From positions 1 through 64,000 of the forward strand of contig CACPOD010000002.1 in assembly GCA_902635515.1 (NCBI GenBank): a DNA stretch of 64,000 nucleotides. Direction: 5' to 3'. This document shows, piece after piece, positions 49,101 through 59,079 of the stretch. How positions within the stretch are numbered: position 1 is the first letter of the stretch; each line of letters starts with the position of its first letter. Under the pieces are notes generated by a model. It was not told where the DNA came from, did not search any database, and saw only the letters and a program-made list of their open reading frames with translations. The stretch is from an uncultured Pelagibacteraceae bacterium. GTDB lineage: Bacteria; Pseudomonadota; Alphaproteobacteria; Pelagibacterales; Pelagibacteraceae. A program made the translations under genes and the position numbers.

Positions 49101-50270
49101 CTATTTAGAAAAAACATTAGTTTTATCAGTTTTTTCCCATGAAAATGAGCCATTTTCTTCAGGTGCTCTACCGAAATGACCATAGGCGGCTGTTTTTTCA
49201 TATATTGGTTTATTTAAATTCAACATTTCTCTGATACCTCTAGGGCTCAAATCAAAATTTTCTTTGATCTTTTCTACAACAAATTTATTTTTATCTAGAT
49301 CGTTATCAAATAAATCGACATAAATAGATAATGGTTTTGATACGCCAATTGCATAAGCTAACTGTATTAAACATTTTTCAGCAATTTTAGAACCAACAAC
49401 ATTTTTAGCAATATATCTTGCCGCATAAGCTGCCGATCTATCAACTTTAGTTGGATCTTTTCCTGAAAAAGCACCGCCACCATGAGGTGCGGCTCCACCA
49501 TAAGTATCAACAATAATTTTTCTACCTGTCAAACCACAATCTCCATCTGGACCACCAATCACAAAATTACCTGTAGGATTTACATAAAACTCATCCTCAT
49601 TGAAACCATTAAGAAAATTTTCAGGAATAGACTTTAACATATAAGGTCTAAGTAAATCTCTGACTTGTGCTTGATTAACATCAGCTGAATGTTGTGAAGA
49701 TATTACTACTGATTTGACTTTTGAAGGTTTCCCATCAACATATTCGAATGTTACCTGACTTTTTGAATCTGGTTCAATATTTTGTAACTTCCCTGACTTT
49801 CTATCTTCCGCCATCAATCTTAAAATTTTATGAGAATAATGAATTGGTGCTGGCATTAAAACATCTGTTTCATTACATGCGTATCCAAACATGATACCTT
49901 GATCTCCGGCACCTTCATCTTTATTACCAGAAGAATCTACACCCATAGCAATATCAGCTGATTGAGAATGTAAATGGCTTTCAATTTTTGTGGCTTCTTT
50001 CCAGGTAAAGCCTTCTTGATCATAACCAATGTCTTTTATACAATTTCTTACTTTTTCAATTAATTCGTCTTTTTTTATTTCAGGCCCTCTTACTTCTCCA
50101 GCTAAAACAACTTTATTTGTCGTAGTAAGTGTTTCGCAAGCAACTCTAGAGTATGGATCTCCAGAAATAAAACTATCAACGACCATATCTGAAATCCTGT
50201 CAGATACTTTATCTGGATGACCTTCAGAAACAGACTCGCTTGTGAAAAGATAATTTTTTAAATTACTCAT
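49101..50270 (-). CDS. metK: S-adenosylmethionine synthetase
   Basis: [55 protein letters not shown]. Confidence 0.97.
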   Translation of the reverse strand: MSNLKNYLFTSESVSEGHPDKVSDRISDMVVDSFISGDPYSRVACETLTTTNKVVLAGEVRGPEIKKDELIEKVRNCIKDIGYDQEGFTWKEATKIESHLHSQSADIAMGVDSSGNKDEGAGDQGIMFGYACNETDVLMPAPIHYSHKILRLMAEDRKSGKLQNIEPDSKSQVTFEYVDGKPSKVKSVVISSQHSADVNQAQVRDLLRPYMLKSIPENFLNGFNEDEFYVNPTGNFVIGGPDGDCGLTGRKIIVDTYGGAAPHGGGAFSGKDPTKVDRSAAYAARYIAKNVVGSKIAEKCLIQLAYAIGVSKPLSIYVDLFDNDLDKNKFVVEKIKENFDLSPRGIREMLNLNKPIYEKTAAYGHFGRAPEENGSFSWEKTDKTNVFSK

Positions 50271-51807
50271 TTTTAAGTTTCTTAAATGAAAATATTAAAA
50301 AAATATACAACAAAATTATAAATCCGAAAATTTTATTTCCAAATTTTGCAAATAGAGTCATCTCTATTTTCCTAGATTCACTTAAATCTATATAACCAGA
50401 TTTATTTATATCAACTTTTTGCTCAATAACTCCCATTGGGTTGATAATTGCTGTTGTCCCATTATTTGCAGATCTTAAAACATATTTCCCAGTCTCTATG
50501 GCTCTAAAAATACTATGAGTAAAATGTTGTTCTGGGCCAATTGATTTACCAAACCAACCATCTTCAGAAATATTTACAATATATTCAAAATTACTGTTAG
50601 TGAAAATTTTACCTGAATAAATTATTTCGTAACAAATAAGGGGCAATATTTTCACTGATAAATTATTATATGTAAGATCAATTATGTTTCTTTCTTCACC
50701 TTTTGAATATGATTGGTAGTCATTAGTAATTGTTTTTAAGCCAATACTTTTTAATAATTTTTCAAAAGGTAAAAATTCTCCAAAAGGGACAAGATTAATT
50801 TTTTTATATGAATTTATTACATTGAGGTGATGGTCAAAAATAGATAATGAATTAAAATATTTTACAGTCTTATTTTTATCTTCTTTGCTATTAATTCCAA
50901 TTGCTAATAAATGATTTTCGTTAAATTTATTTTCAAATAACCATTTGTATTCTTTTAGTTGGTCTTGTGAAATACCTGGAATAATACCTTCTGGCCAAAT
51001 AAAAATTATTTTTTCACTTTTTTTAGGTGAGCTAATTCCAATTAGTTCTTCTATTGCAGTTATAGGATCAATATTGTTGTAAAATCTATCTATACTTATA
51101 TTTGAACTCAAAATTCTTATTTTATAGTCAAGATTTTTTACATCTTGATTGTTAAATTTTTCTAAATTTTGTGAACCAAAAACATAAAATGACATTGTTG
51201 TAATAAGAAACGCAACACAGACACTAATATCTTTTTTATTTTCTCTTAAGATAAATATTGATGGACTTGTAAATAATGAAATACAAAAAAGATTAAAGCT
51301 GTAGGTACCTACGATTGAAGTAATATTTAAAATTTCGATTTGATTAGAGAAACTATAAGCGATTAAATTCCAAGGAAAACCAGTTAGTATTGATCCTCGT
51401 ATAAATTCTACTATTCCAAATATCAAAGAAAAAAGAAAAAATGAGCTCAAATTTTTATTTGGTTTTAAAACTACAAATAAATAAGCAACTAAACCATAAA
51501 ACAAGGCCAAGAAAGCAGGTATTAAAAATATTGTAAAAGGTATTAAAAACTTAAAATTTTGATCAAACGTTAATGATATTGAGATCCAATATAGATTACT
51601 TACAAAATAACCGAATCCAAACAACCAACCATAAAGAAAAAATATTCTTTTATTTTTATAAAACTCAATTTTTTTTATTAAAAATATATAAAATAAACTA
51701 AAAGTTAAAAAATTTATTACAACATAATTAAATGGAGGCAAACTTAAGGAAGTAAGCACTCCTAATAAAATTAAATAAATTAATTCAATATAAAATTTAT
51801 TTTTCAA
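50263..51807 (-). CDS. lnt: Apolipoprotein N-acyltransferase
   Basis: 514 aa; [54 protein letters not shown] nitrilase motifs. Confidence 0.95.
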   Translation of the reverse strand: MKNKFYIELIYLILLGVLTSLSLPPFNYVVINFLTFSLFYIFLIKKIEFYKNKRIFFLYGWLFGFGYFVSNLYWISISLTFDQNFKFLIPFTIFLIPAFLALFYGLVAYLFVVLKPNKNLSSFFLFSLIFGIVEFIRGSILTGFPWNLIAYSFSNQIEILNITSIVGTYSFNLFCISLFTSPSIFILRENKKDISVCVAFLITTMSFYVFGSQNLEKFNNQDVKNLDYKIRILSSNISIDRFYNNIDPITAIEELIGISSPKKSEKIIFIWPEGIIPGISQDQLKEYKWLFENKFNENHLLAIGINSKEDKNKTVKYFNSLSIFDHHLNVINSYKKINLVPFGEFLPFEKLLKSIGLKTITNDYQSYSKGEERNIIDLTYNNLSVKILPLICYEIIYSGKIFTNSNFEYIVNISEDGWFGKSIGPEQHFTHSIFRAIETGKYVLRSANNGTTAIINPMGVIEQKVDINKSGYIDLSESRKIEMTLFAKFGNKIFGFIILLYIFLIFSFKKLKNE

Positions 51808-51808
51808 T

Positions 51809-52270
51809 TTAATTTATTTTTGATTGTACAGATTTAAATAATAGATTTTCCTCTTTTAACATTTTGGAATAATCTTTATTTTTTTTATGATCAAAACCTA
51901 AAAGATGAAGAAAACCATGTATGAACAATTTAGTAACTTTTTCTTTAAAAGATTTTAAATCTTGTGATCTTGGTTTGTCTAGATAATTATAGCTAATGAT
52001 AATGTCTCCCAAATAAGTATTTTTTGAAAATTTTATTTTTTTATCTAATGGAAAAGATAAAATATCGGTAGATTTATTTTTTTTTCTAAAAACCTTATTT
52101 AATTTTTTAATATTCTTATTGTTAGAAAGTAATAGTGTGAAGGTTACTTTTTTATTCAAAAATTTATATTTTTTTGGAAAGGCTTTACATATTTTTTTAA
52201 AAAAAATATCTTTATTTTTAAGCCTTTTTGACCAAGCCTTCTCCTCAGAGAAGACATTAATACTAATCAT
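51809..52270 (-). CDS. ybeY: Endoribonuclease YbeY
   Basis: STDILSFPL, LGDIIIS, FIHGFLHLLGFDHKKNKDY (HGxLHLxGYDH). Confidence 0.95.
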   Translation of the reverse strand: MISINVFSEEKAWSKRLKNKDIFFKKICKAFPKKYKFLNKKVTFTLLLSNNKNIKKLNKVFRKKNKSTDILSFPLDKKIKFSKNTYLGDIIISYNYLDKPRSQDLKSFKEKVTKLFIHGFLHLLGFDHKKNKDYSKMLKEENLLFKSVQSKIN

Positions 52271-53258
52271 TATTTGAGTATGCTTTAACTATTTTAGAAA
52301 CAAGTGGATGTCTAACTACATCTGAGTGATCAAAATCAACTATGGATATTTCCTTTAAATGCCCAAGCAACTCTTTTGATCGGACTAATCCTGACATACT
52401 TTTATTTGGTAAATCAATTTGAGAAGGATCTCCATTAACGACTATTTTTGAATTTTCTCCAATACGTGTTAAAAACATTTTAATCTGTGTATCCGTAGCA
52501 TTTTGCGCCTCATCTAAAATTGCAAAGGAATTTTTAAGAGTTCTACCTCTCATAAATGCTAAAGGCGCAATCTCAATATCTCCAATCTCAATCATTCTCT
52601 GTATTTTCTCAAAGTCGAAGAGATCATATAAAGAATCATATAAAGGTCTAAGATAAGGATCTACTTTTTCCTTCATATCACCTGGTAAAAATCCCAAACG
52701 CTCACCCGCTTCTACAGCTGGTCTTGAAAGAATAATTCTCTCAATCTTTTTCTCTAAAAGCATAGTTAAACCTACAGCTACTGCCAAAAAAGTTTTTCCT
52801 GTTCCCGCTGGTCCAGCTGAAATTATAATATCACTTTCTCTCAAAGCTCTCACATAGCTTTTTTGTTTTTCAGATCTAGGAATTATAGATTTCTTAGGAG
52901 TTTTGATAATGTCTGTAACATTATTATTTTTTACTTTTTCTTTAATCATAAAGTTATCAACTGATGAAAGTATATCTTTATTCTCTATACTTCCATTATT
53001 AATAAACTGATTAGCCAAAAATTGAATAGCGTTTTTAATTTTTTCATTCTTTTCAAGTGTTGATTTGATTAAAATTGAATTTCCTCTTGAATATAGACTG
53101 CAATTTGTAATTTTTTCTAATTCTTGTAGATTTTTATTAAATTCTCCAACAACACCCATTAACAAGTTGTTGTCATGAAATATAACACTTAAAGAATTGT
53201 TATCTGAATAAACAAATTTTAAAGATTGATCGATATTTTTTTTTTTAATTTCACTCAA
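52263..53258 (-). CDS. ybeZ: PhoH-family ATPase
   Basis: AGPAGTGKTFLAVAVGLTMLLEKKIERIILSRPAVEAGERLGFLPGDMKEKVDPYLRPLYDSL. Confidence 0.95.
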   Translation of the reverse strand: MSEIKKKNIDQSLKFVYSDNNSLSVIFHDNNLLMGVVGEFNKNLQELEKITNCSLYSRGNSILIKSTLEKNEKIKNAIQFLANQFINNGSIENKDILSSVDNFMIKEKVKNNNVTDIIKTPKKSIIPRSEKQKSYVRALRESDIIISAGPAGTGKTFLAVAVGLTMLLEKKIERIILSRPAVEAGERLGFLPGDMKEKVDPYLRPLYDSLYDLFDFEKIQRMIEIGDIEIAPLAFMRGRTLKNSFAILDEAQNATDTQIKMFLTRIGENSKIVVNGDPSQIDLPNKSMSGLVRSKELLGHLKEISIVDFDHSDVVRHPLVSKIVKAYSNND

Positions 53259-53261
53259 GTT

Positions 53262-54590
53262 TTAAGCAACCTTCTGATCCGAATTAGTTATAATTTCACC
53301 GAATAAAGTATTTCTATTACTATCTTTAATTCTTATTTGCACTATTTTTCCAATATCACTCTTTTTACCATTAAAAATTACAGATGTCATATACTCAGAT
53401 CTGCCAAAAGCTTTGCTTTTATCATCGGTTAAATTTTCAACCAAAACATCTATAACTTTTCCCTTCAATGAGTTGTTCATTTGGATTTGATTTTCGAATA
53501 AAACATTTTGAATTTTTTCTAATCTTTCAATAGAAATTTTTTTTTCAATTAAGTCTAAATTTTCAGCTACTGTTCCAGGTCTTGGGCTAAAGATGAAAGA
53601 GTAAGAGTTAATAAATTTAACCCTTTCAATTAAATTAAAGGTATCTTTAAAATCCTGATCTTCTTCACCGGGATAACCTATAATAAAATCACTTGAAAAT
53701 TCTATCTTTGGATTAATTTCTTTTAATTTATCAAAAGTATTTAGATATTCCTCAATAGTATGTTTTCTATTCATTGAGTTTAAAATTTTATTAGATCCAC
53801 TTTGGACAGGTAAATGCACAAGTGGCATTAACTTTTTAGAAGTTTTATAAACTTCAATCAAATCCTCAGTCATATCTTTTGGGTGAGATGTTGTGTATCT
53901 AACTCTTTTAATTTCAGATATTTTTTCAATATTTAAAATTAAATCTGATAGTCTGTATCCTTCATTATCATAAGCATTTACATTTTGACCAAGTAAAATT
54001 ATTTCTTTTGCACCATTATCAGCTAAATATTTTGCTTCATCCAAAATTTGATTAAATGGTCGAGAATATTCTGGTCCTCTTGTGTATGGAACTACACAAA
54101 AATGACAAAACTTATCACATCCTTCTTGAATGGTTAAAAAAGATGATACTTTTCCAGCTTCATTTTTTATTTTACTTAAATATTTAAATTTAGAAACTGC
54201 ATCAAACTCAGTCTCTTCTATCTTTTTCTTTTTTTCAGTATAATTTATAATTGTATCATTAATTTTATGATAAGCTTGAGGACCAATTACTAAATCTATA
54301 TAGGGTTCTCTTTTAAGCATTTCTTGGTTTTCTGCTTGAGCAACACACCCTGCAATAATCACCAATGGTTTTTTTTTAGATCTAAAAATTTTTTTTACTC
54401 TACCTATTTCATGATAAACTTTTTCTTTTGCTTTATCCCTAATGTGACATGTGTTTAAAAGATAACAATTTGCTTCTTCGTATTTTTCTGTTTTTTCATA
54501 ACCAATTTTTTTAACTGAATCAAATATCCTATTAGAGTCATACTCATTCATTTGACATCCAAAAGTTTTAATAAATATTTTTTGATTCAT
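53262..54590 (-). CDS. miaB: tRNA-2-methylthio-N6-dimethylallyladenosine synthase
   Basis: FIKTFGCQMNEYDSNR; QEGCDKFCHFCVVPYTRGPEYSRP radical-SAM motif; TRAM domain. Confidence 0.97.
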   Translation of the reverse strand: MNQKIFIKTFGCQMNEYDSNRIFDSVKKIGYEKTEKYEEANCYLLNTCHIRDKAKEKVYHEIGRVKKIFRSKKKPLVIIAGCVAQAENQEMLKREPYIDLVIGPQAYHKINDTIINYTEKKKKIEETEFDAVSKFKYLSKIKNEAGKVSSFLTIQEGCDKFCHFCVVPYTRGPEYSRPFNQILDEAKYLADNGAKEIILLGQNVNAYDNEGYRLSDLILNIEKISEIKRVRYTTSHPKDMTEDLIEVYKTSKKLMPLVHLPVQSGSNKILNSMNRKHTIEEYLNTFDKLKEINPKIEFSSDFIIGYPGEEDQDFKDTFNLIERVKFINSYSFIFSPRPGTVAENLDLIEKKISIERLEKIQNVLFENQIQMNNSLKGKVIDVLVENLTDDKSKAFGRSEYMTSVIFNGKKSDIGKIVQIRIKDSNRNTLFGEIITNSDQKVA

Positions 54591-54592
54591 AA

Positions 54593-55006
54593 TTATTGGG
54601 ATTTTTTCTTAACCCCATATAATTCTAATTTATGGTCTACTAATTTGTATCCATATTTTTCTGCAACTTTTTTTTGCAACTTTTCAATTTCTTCGTCTAC
54701 AAATTCTATAATCTCACCAGTTTTCACATCTATTAAATGATCGTGATGGCCTTCATTTAATTCTTCATATCTAGCTTTTCCACCTTTAAACTCATGCTTT
54801 GTTAATATTCCAGATTCTTCAAATAGTTTTACTGTTCTATAAACAGTTGCAATACTTATTTTTGGATCAATTTTAGACACTCTATTATAAAGTTCATCTA
54901 CATCCGGATGGTCAGAAGACTCGGACATTACTTGTGCAATTACTCTTCTTTGATCAGTTAATTTAACTCCTTTTGCTATACATTTTTGCTCAATTGTTTC
55001 TGACAT
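54593..55006 (-). CDS. fur: Fur-family transcriptional regulator (Fur/Mur type)
   Basis: GVKLTDQRRVIAQVM; ISIATVYRTVKLFEESGILTKHEF; NEGHHDHLIDVKTGEIIEF. Confidence 0.92.
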   Translation of the reverse strand: MSETIEQKCIAKGVKLTDQRRVIAQVMSESSDHPDVDELYNRVSKIDPKISIATVYRTVKLFEESGILTKHEFKGGKARYEELNEGHHDHLIDVKTGEIIEFVDEEIEKLQKKVAEKYGYKLVDHKLELYGVKKKSQ

Positions 55007-55015
55007 AAAATAATT

Positions 55016-55402
55016 TTAACTTAAATAAATAGGGTTAATCAAATTTTTTTTAATATTAAATTTATCGCACAAATGAGGGATATTTTCATATTTTATGTCT
55101 TTTTCACCTTTAAAATCTTGAATGCTATAACAATAGTAATCAATATTATTAGTTAAATTAAATGCTTTAACTATAGAAAATGAATTTCTGATTCCTGCAA
55201 AACTTCCAGGCCCTCTATTTAAATAAATTGTATTAATATCTTTCAAGTTTAATTGATGAGAATTTAAAAAATCATTAATAATTAAAGTTAATTTTTCATA
55301 ATTAATTTTAGTATTCTCTTTAGTAATATTATAAATATCATTACTAGTTATGATCATTAAAAAAATTTTTTCACTGGCTACATCAATTATCAGTTTATTC
55401 AT
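55016..55402 (-). CDS. tsaB: Shortened TsaB-like protein (tRNA t6A synthesis)
   Basis: MNKLIIDVASEKIFLMIITSND...TIYLNRGPGSFAGIRNSFSIVKAFNLT...INPIYLS, about 128 aa; GPGSFxGxR is the TsaB motif; central/C-terminal region much shorter than usual (about 220-230 aa). Confidence 0.85.
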   Translation of the reverse strand: MNKLIIDVASEKIFLMIITSNDIYNITKENTKINYEKLTLIINDFLNSHQLNLKDINTIYLNRGPGSFAGIRNSFSIVKAFNLTNNIDYYCYSIQDFKGEKDIKYENIPHLCDKFNIKKNLINPIYLS

Positions 55403-56411
55403 AATTATTTTATTTTCTAATATCAGTTCTAAATCAGATGAAAATAATATCAAATACTATTCCAATGATGAAGGAATTCTATCAATTATGTATCATCGTT
55501 TTAATGAGAATAAGTACCCCTCAACCAATATTAAAATGGATATATTTGAGGAACATATAAATATTATTAAGAACTCAGATTTTAATTTTCATAATCCAAA
55601 TAATTTTGATGAACAGTTTAATAAACCAAAACAAAAAAAAGAAATTCTTATAACTATCGATGATGCTTTTGAATCTTTTTATACTGAGGCATGGCCTTAT
55701 CTAAAAGAAAATAAAATTCCATTTATTTTATTTGTTTCAACTGAACCAGTGGGAAAAAGAGGTTACATGACTTGGGAGCAAATTAAAGAGGTTGAAGGTA
55801 ATGAATTTGCAAATATAGGACATCATTCTCATACTCATGAATATCTCATAGATGTAAGCAATGAAGAGTTTATTTTAGATATTGAAACGGCTAATAAAAT
55901 TTTTCTAAAGGAACTTGGTTATATCCCTAACCTATTCTCATATCCCTTTGGAGAATACTCTAAATTTATGAAAGACTATATTTCAAAAAATTTCAAATAT
56001 GCTTTTGGTCAGCATTCTGGTGTTATTGATTTAAATAAAGATAAATTTGAGTTACCTAGATTTCCAATTAATGAAAAATATGGAAAAATAAAAAGATTTA
56101 AATCAATAATAAATTATTTTCCACTTGAATATAAAAGAATACTTCCAGAGGAAAAACAATTATTCGAAAATACAAACCCTCCAAATTTCAAAGTTGAATT
56201 TTTCAAAGAGCAAAAAAATTTATCTAATATTAATTGCTATTCTAATGAGGGAGATATTTGGGACAAATCAAAAACAACATTTGCTAACAACTCTTTAACG
56301 ATTGAATTTAGAGAACCATTCAAACCAAGAAGAGGAAGAATTAATTGTTCTCTGAATGATGATGGAAAATGGAGATGGTTTGGTGTGCAATTTCCTATAA
56401 AAGAAAATTAA
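55350..56411 (+). CDS. Polysaccharide deacetylase-family secreted protein
   Basis: Signal peptide MIIKKIFSLATSIISLFIIILFSNISS; SIMYHRF, LITIDDAFESFYTEAWPYL, NIGHHSHTHEYL, LFSYPFGEYS NodB motifs. Confidence 0.92.
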   Translation: MIIKKIFSLATSIISLFIIILFSNISSKSDENNIKYYSNDEGILSIMYHRFNENKYPSTNIKMDIFEEHINIIKNSDFNFHNPNNFDEQFNKPKQKKEILITIDDAFESFYTEAWPYLKENKIPFILFVSTEPVGKRGYMTWEQIKEVEGNEFANIGHHSHTHEYLIDVSNEEFILDIETANKIFLKELGYIPNLFSYPFGEYSKFMKDYISKNFKYAFGQHSGVIDLNKDKFELPRFPINEKYGKIKRFKSIINYFPLEYKRILPEEKQLFENTNPPNFKVEFFKEQKNLSNINCYSNEGDIWDKSKTTFANNSLTIEFREPFKPRRGRINCSLNDDGKWRWFGVQFPIKEN

Positions 56412-57472
56412 ATTAAACTCTCTAAATCTTTGCTTGATGGCAACAATCTCGCTTCATCAAAATCTTTTAAGTTATTTTGTTCAATAATTTTTTGTAAAAC
56501 CTCTATATATTGATTTCCTGTTTCTGCATATTTATCTAAATGTTTAGACAAAATTAGACTATCTAAAGGTTTATTTTGATTTCTAAGTTCTGTTCTTGCT
56601 TTCCTTAAATTTTTATATGTTGAGTGTGTATTTAAATTTCTTAAATATGCTCTTACAGATAATTGTAAGCTATGAAATTTCATAACTTTATGATCTTTGC
56701 CTTCATCTGCATTTTTAGGTTTTAACCCTTCTCCAGACCAAGTCCATTGTCCAAATAAAGCATTTCCCTTTAAAGCAAATCTTGAAGTGCCCCAACCGGT
56801 TTCTTTAGCAGCTTGAGCTATTGCTAATGAAACTGGTATTTCATCCATTCTTACTTTCAAAGTCGATAAATCATTTTTTCTTACACCATATTGTTTATAC
56901 TTTTTTTCTAACCATTTTTTTTCAATATCAGTATTGCTATTTTTATTTAAAATTGTGAATAATCTTTTTCTATCAACTCTAATTTTATTGTTTTCCTTAA
57001 CTATTAGAGGGAGAACAATTTTTATAAACATATCTTTTCTTTTTTTAGTGTTAGCTATGTTTTTAATTTCATTCGGAAGAAGACCAATATCTATTGGTTT
57101 AACTAGTTTTGTATCCCTTACATCTTTTAAATTATAATTTACCTCTTTAAATAAAGAGTCAATCTCAGATGTTGTATATCTAACTAGATTAATTTCAGAG
57201 TTATTTTCTTCTAAAATATCATATAATAAATCTCTTTCATCAGCATCTGCTGCTGAGTCTTCCTCAATAAATTTATCTTTATTTAAAGTATTATTTAAAA
57301 TACTTTTTGAATTATTGGTAAATTCTTTTTTTTGAAAATTTTTATCTGCAAAATTAATAATTATCGGCGCTACATAAAAGAATGAAATTACAATAAAAGA
57401 ACTTAAAAAAAACCGTGAAACTATATTAAAGCTCTTATTTTTTAAAAAACCTGATTTTTTAAATTTTTTCAT
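56408..57472 (-). CDS. Bax-like glucosaminidase domain protein
   Basis: SLAIAQAAKETGWGTSRFALKGNALFGQWTWSGEGLKPKNADEGKDHKVMKFHSLQLSVRAYLRNLNTHSTYKNLR. Confidence 0.9.
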   Translation of the reverse strand: MKKFKKSGFLKNKSFNIVSRFFLSSFIVISFFYVAPIIINFADKNFQKKEFTNNSKSILNNTLNKDKFIEEDSAADADERDLLYDILEENNSEINLVRYTTSEIDSLFKEVNYNLKDVRDTKLVKPIDIGLLPNEIKNIANTKKRKDMFIKIVLPLIVKENNKIRVDRKRLFTILNKNSNTDIEKKWLEKKYKQYGVRKNDLSTLKVRMDEIPVSLAIAQAAKETGWGTSRFALKGNALFGQWTWSGEGLKPKNADEGKDHKVMKFHSLQLSVRAYLRNLNTHSTYKNLRKARTELRNQNKPLDSLILSKHLDKYAETGNQYIEVLQKIIEQNNLKDFDEARLLPSSKDLESLI

Positions 57473-57478
57473 ACTTAA

Positions 57479-58021
57479 TTATTGTATTGCAACAACCTCT
57501 TTTACCTCTGGTATATAGTGACATAAAAGATTTTGAACACCTTGTTTTAAAGTCATTGTTGAACTAGGGCAGCCTGAACAACTCCCTTGTAATTGAACCT
57601 TAACAATTCCATCCTTAAACTCCTTAAATTTTATATCACCCCCATCTCTAGCAACAGCTGGTCTTATTTTTTCTTCTAAAATTTTTACTATTTTTGATTC
57701 AATTTCGCTTAAATCCAAATCTTCTTCTTTTATATTTTCGTCAATAACAAACTCTTTACCATCTGCGTAAAAATCATTTATTAGAGAAATTACGATATGT
57801 TTTATTTCGTCCCAATTAATGTTTTCATTCTTATTTACTGAAATAAAATCTTGACCTAAAAAAATGCCCTCAACACCATTTATTGACAAAATATTTCTCA
57901 CCAATTCATTTTGCATATCTTCTTTATTTGTAATTTCATAAGGACCACTGTTTGAAACTTTCTTCCCAGGAAGAAATTTTAAAGAATTTGGATTTGGTGT
58001 TACTTCAGTTTGAACGAACAT
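57479..58021 (-). CDS. NifU-family Fe-S scaffold protein (NFU)
   Basis: N-terminal Nfu_N (TPNPNSLKFLPGK) and C-terminal VKVQLQGSCSGCPSSTMTLKQGVQNLL. Confidence 0.95.
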   Translation of the reverse strand: MFVQTEVTPNPNSLKFLPGKKVSNSGPYEITNKEDMQNELVRNILSINGVEGIFLGQDFISVNKNENINWDEIKHIVISLINDFYADGKEFVIDENIKEEDLDLSEIESKIVKILEEKIRPAVARDGGDIKFKEFKDGIVKVQLQGSCSGCPSSTMTLKQGVQNLLCHYIPEVKEVVAIQ

Positions 58022-58070
58022 AAATTATATATAGTGAATATTTCAAAAATTAAAACTTGATAATAAATTT

Positions 58071-59075
58071 TTATAAAAAACCTACTATTTCTTTAATTCT
58101 TTCAATCTTTTTAGAGGCAATCATATTTGCTTTTTCAACTCCATCTAGAAGAATTTCATCAAGAAATTTTTTGTCTTCCAAAAGTTTTTTTATCTCATTG
58201 GAAATAGGTTCAATTTTTTTTACAAGCTCTTCAGATAATTGTTCTTTAAATTCTGAAAAGTTTTTACCTGCAAAATTTTTTAGTGAATTTTCTAATGTAG
58301 AATTAGTCAAGCTTGAATAAATTCCTAAAAGGTTTCTTGCTTCTAATCTTTCATCAAGTTCCTTTATATCATGCGGCATAGGCAAAGGATCTGTTTTTGC
58401 CTTTTTTATTTTGTTTATTATTTCATCTTTATCGTCTGTTAAATTTATTCGACTTAAATCTGATAATTCTGATTTACTCATTTTTTTTGAACCATCTTTT
58501 AAACTCATTATTCTTGAGAATTCTTTTTGAATAAGAGGTTCTGGAACTTGAAGAAAATTTTCTACATCAAAATCATTATTAAATTTTTGGGCTATATCTC
58601 TACACAACTCTAAATGTTGTTTTTGATCATCACCTACAGGAACATGAGTAGCATCGTATAAAAGAATATCTGCCGCCATTAGAACTGGATAAGAGTATAA
58701 TCCAATACTAGCTTTCTCCTTATCTTTTCCAGCTTTCTCTTTGAATTGGGTCATTCTATTTAACCAACCCATTCTAGCAACACAGCTTAATATCCATGCT
58801 CCTTCTGAATGAGCAGCTACTCTAGATTGATTAAAAATTATACTTTTTTTAGGATCAATTCCACTTGCAATAAAAGTTGCAACAGTTTCCCGTATATTAT
58901 TTTTTAATTCTTTGGGATTTTGCCTTACTGTAATGGCATGTAAATCGACTACACAAAAAATACATTTGTTATCTTTGTCATTATTTAGGTCTACAAAGTT
59001 TTTTATAGCACCTAAATAATTTCCAAGATGAAGATTACCTGTAGGCTGAACACCAGAGAATATTTTTTTTCCCAT
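58071..59075 (-). CDS. trpS: Tryptophanyl-tRNA synthetase
   Basis: [35 protein letters not shown] (KMSKS). Confidence 0.97.
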   Translation of the reverse strand: MGKKIFSGVQPTGNLHLGNYLGAIKNFVDLNNDKDNKCIFCVVDLHAITVRQNPKELKNNIRETVATFIASGIDPKKSIIFNQSRVAAHSEGAWILSCVARMGWLNRMTQFKEKAGKDKEKASIGLYSYPVLMAADILLYDATHVPVGDDQKQHLELCRDIAQKFNNDFDVENFLQVPEPLIQKEFSRIMSLKDGSKKMSKSELSDLSRINLTDDKDEIINKIKKAKTDPLPMPHDIKELDERLEARNLLGIYSSLTNSTLENSLKNFAGKNFSEFKEQLSEELVKKIEPISNEIKKLLEDKKFLDEILLDGVEKANMIASKKIERIKEIVGFL

Positions 59076-59079
59076 AAAA

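Noticed and set aside
50263-50290. SAM riboswitch upstream of metK
   Set aside because: metK overlaps the end of lnt, leaving no leader, and no SAM-riboswitch motif was seen.
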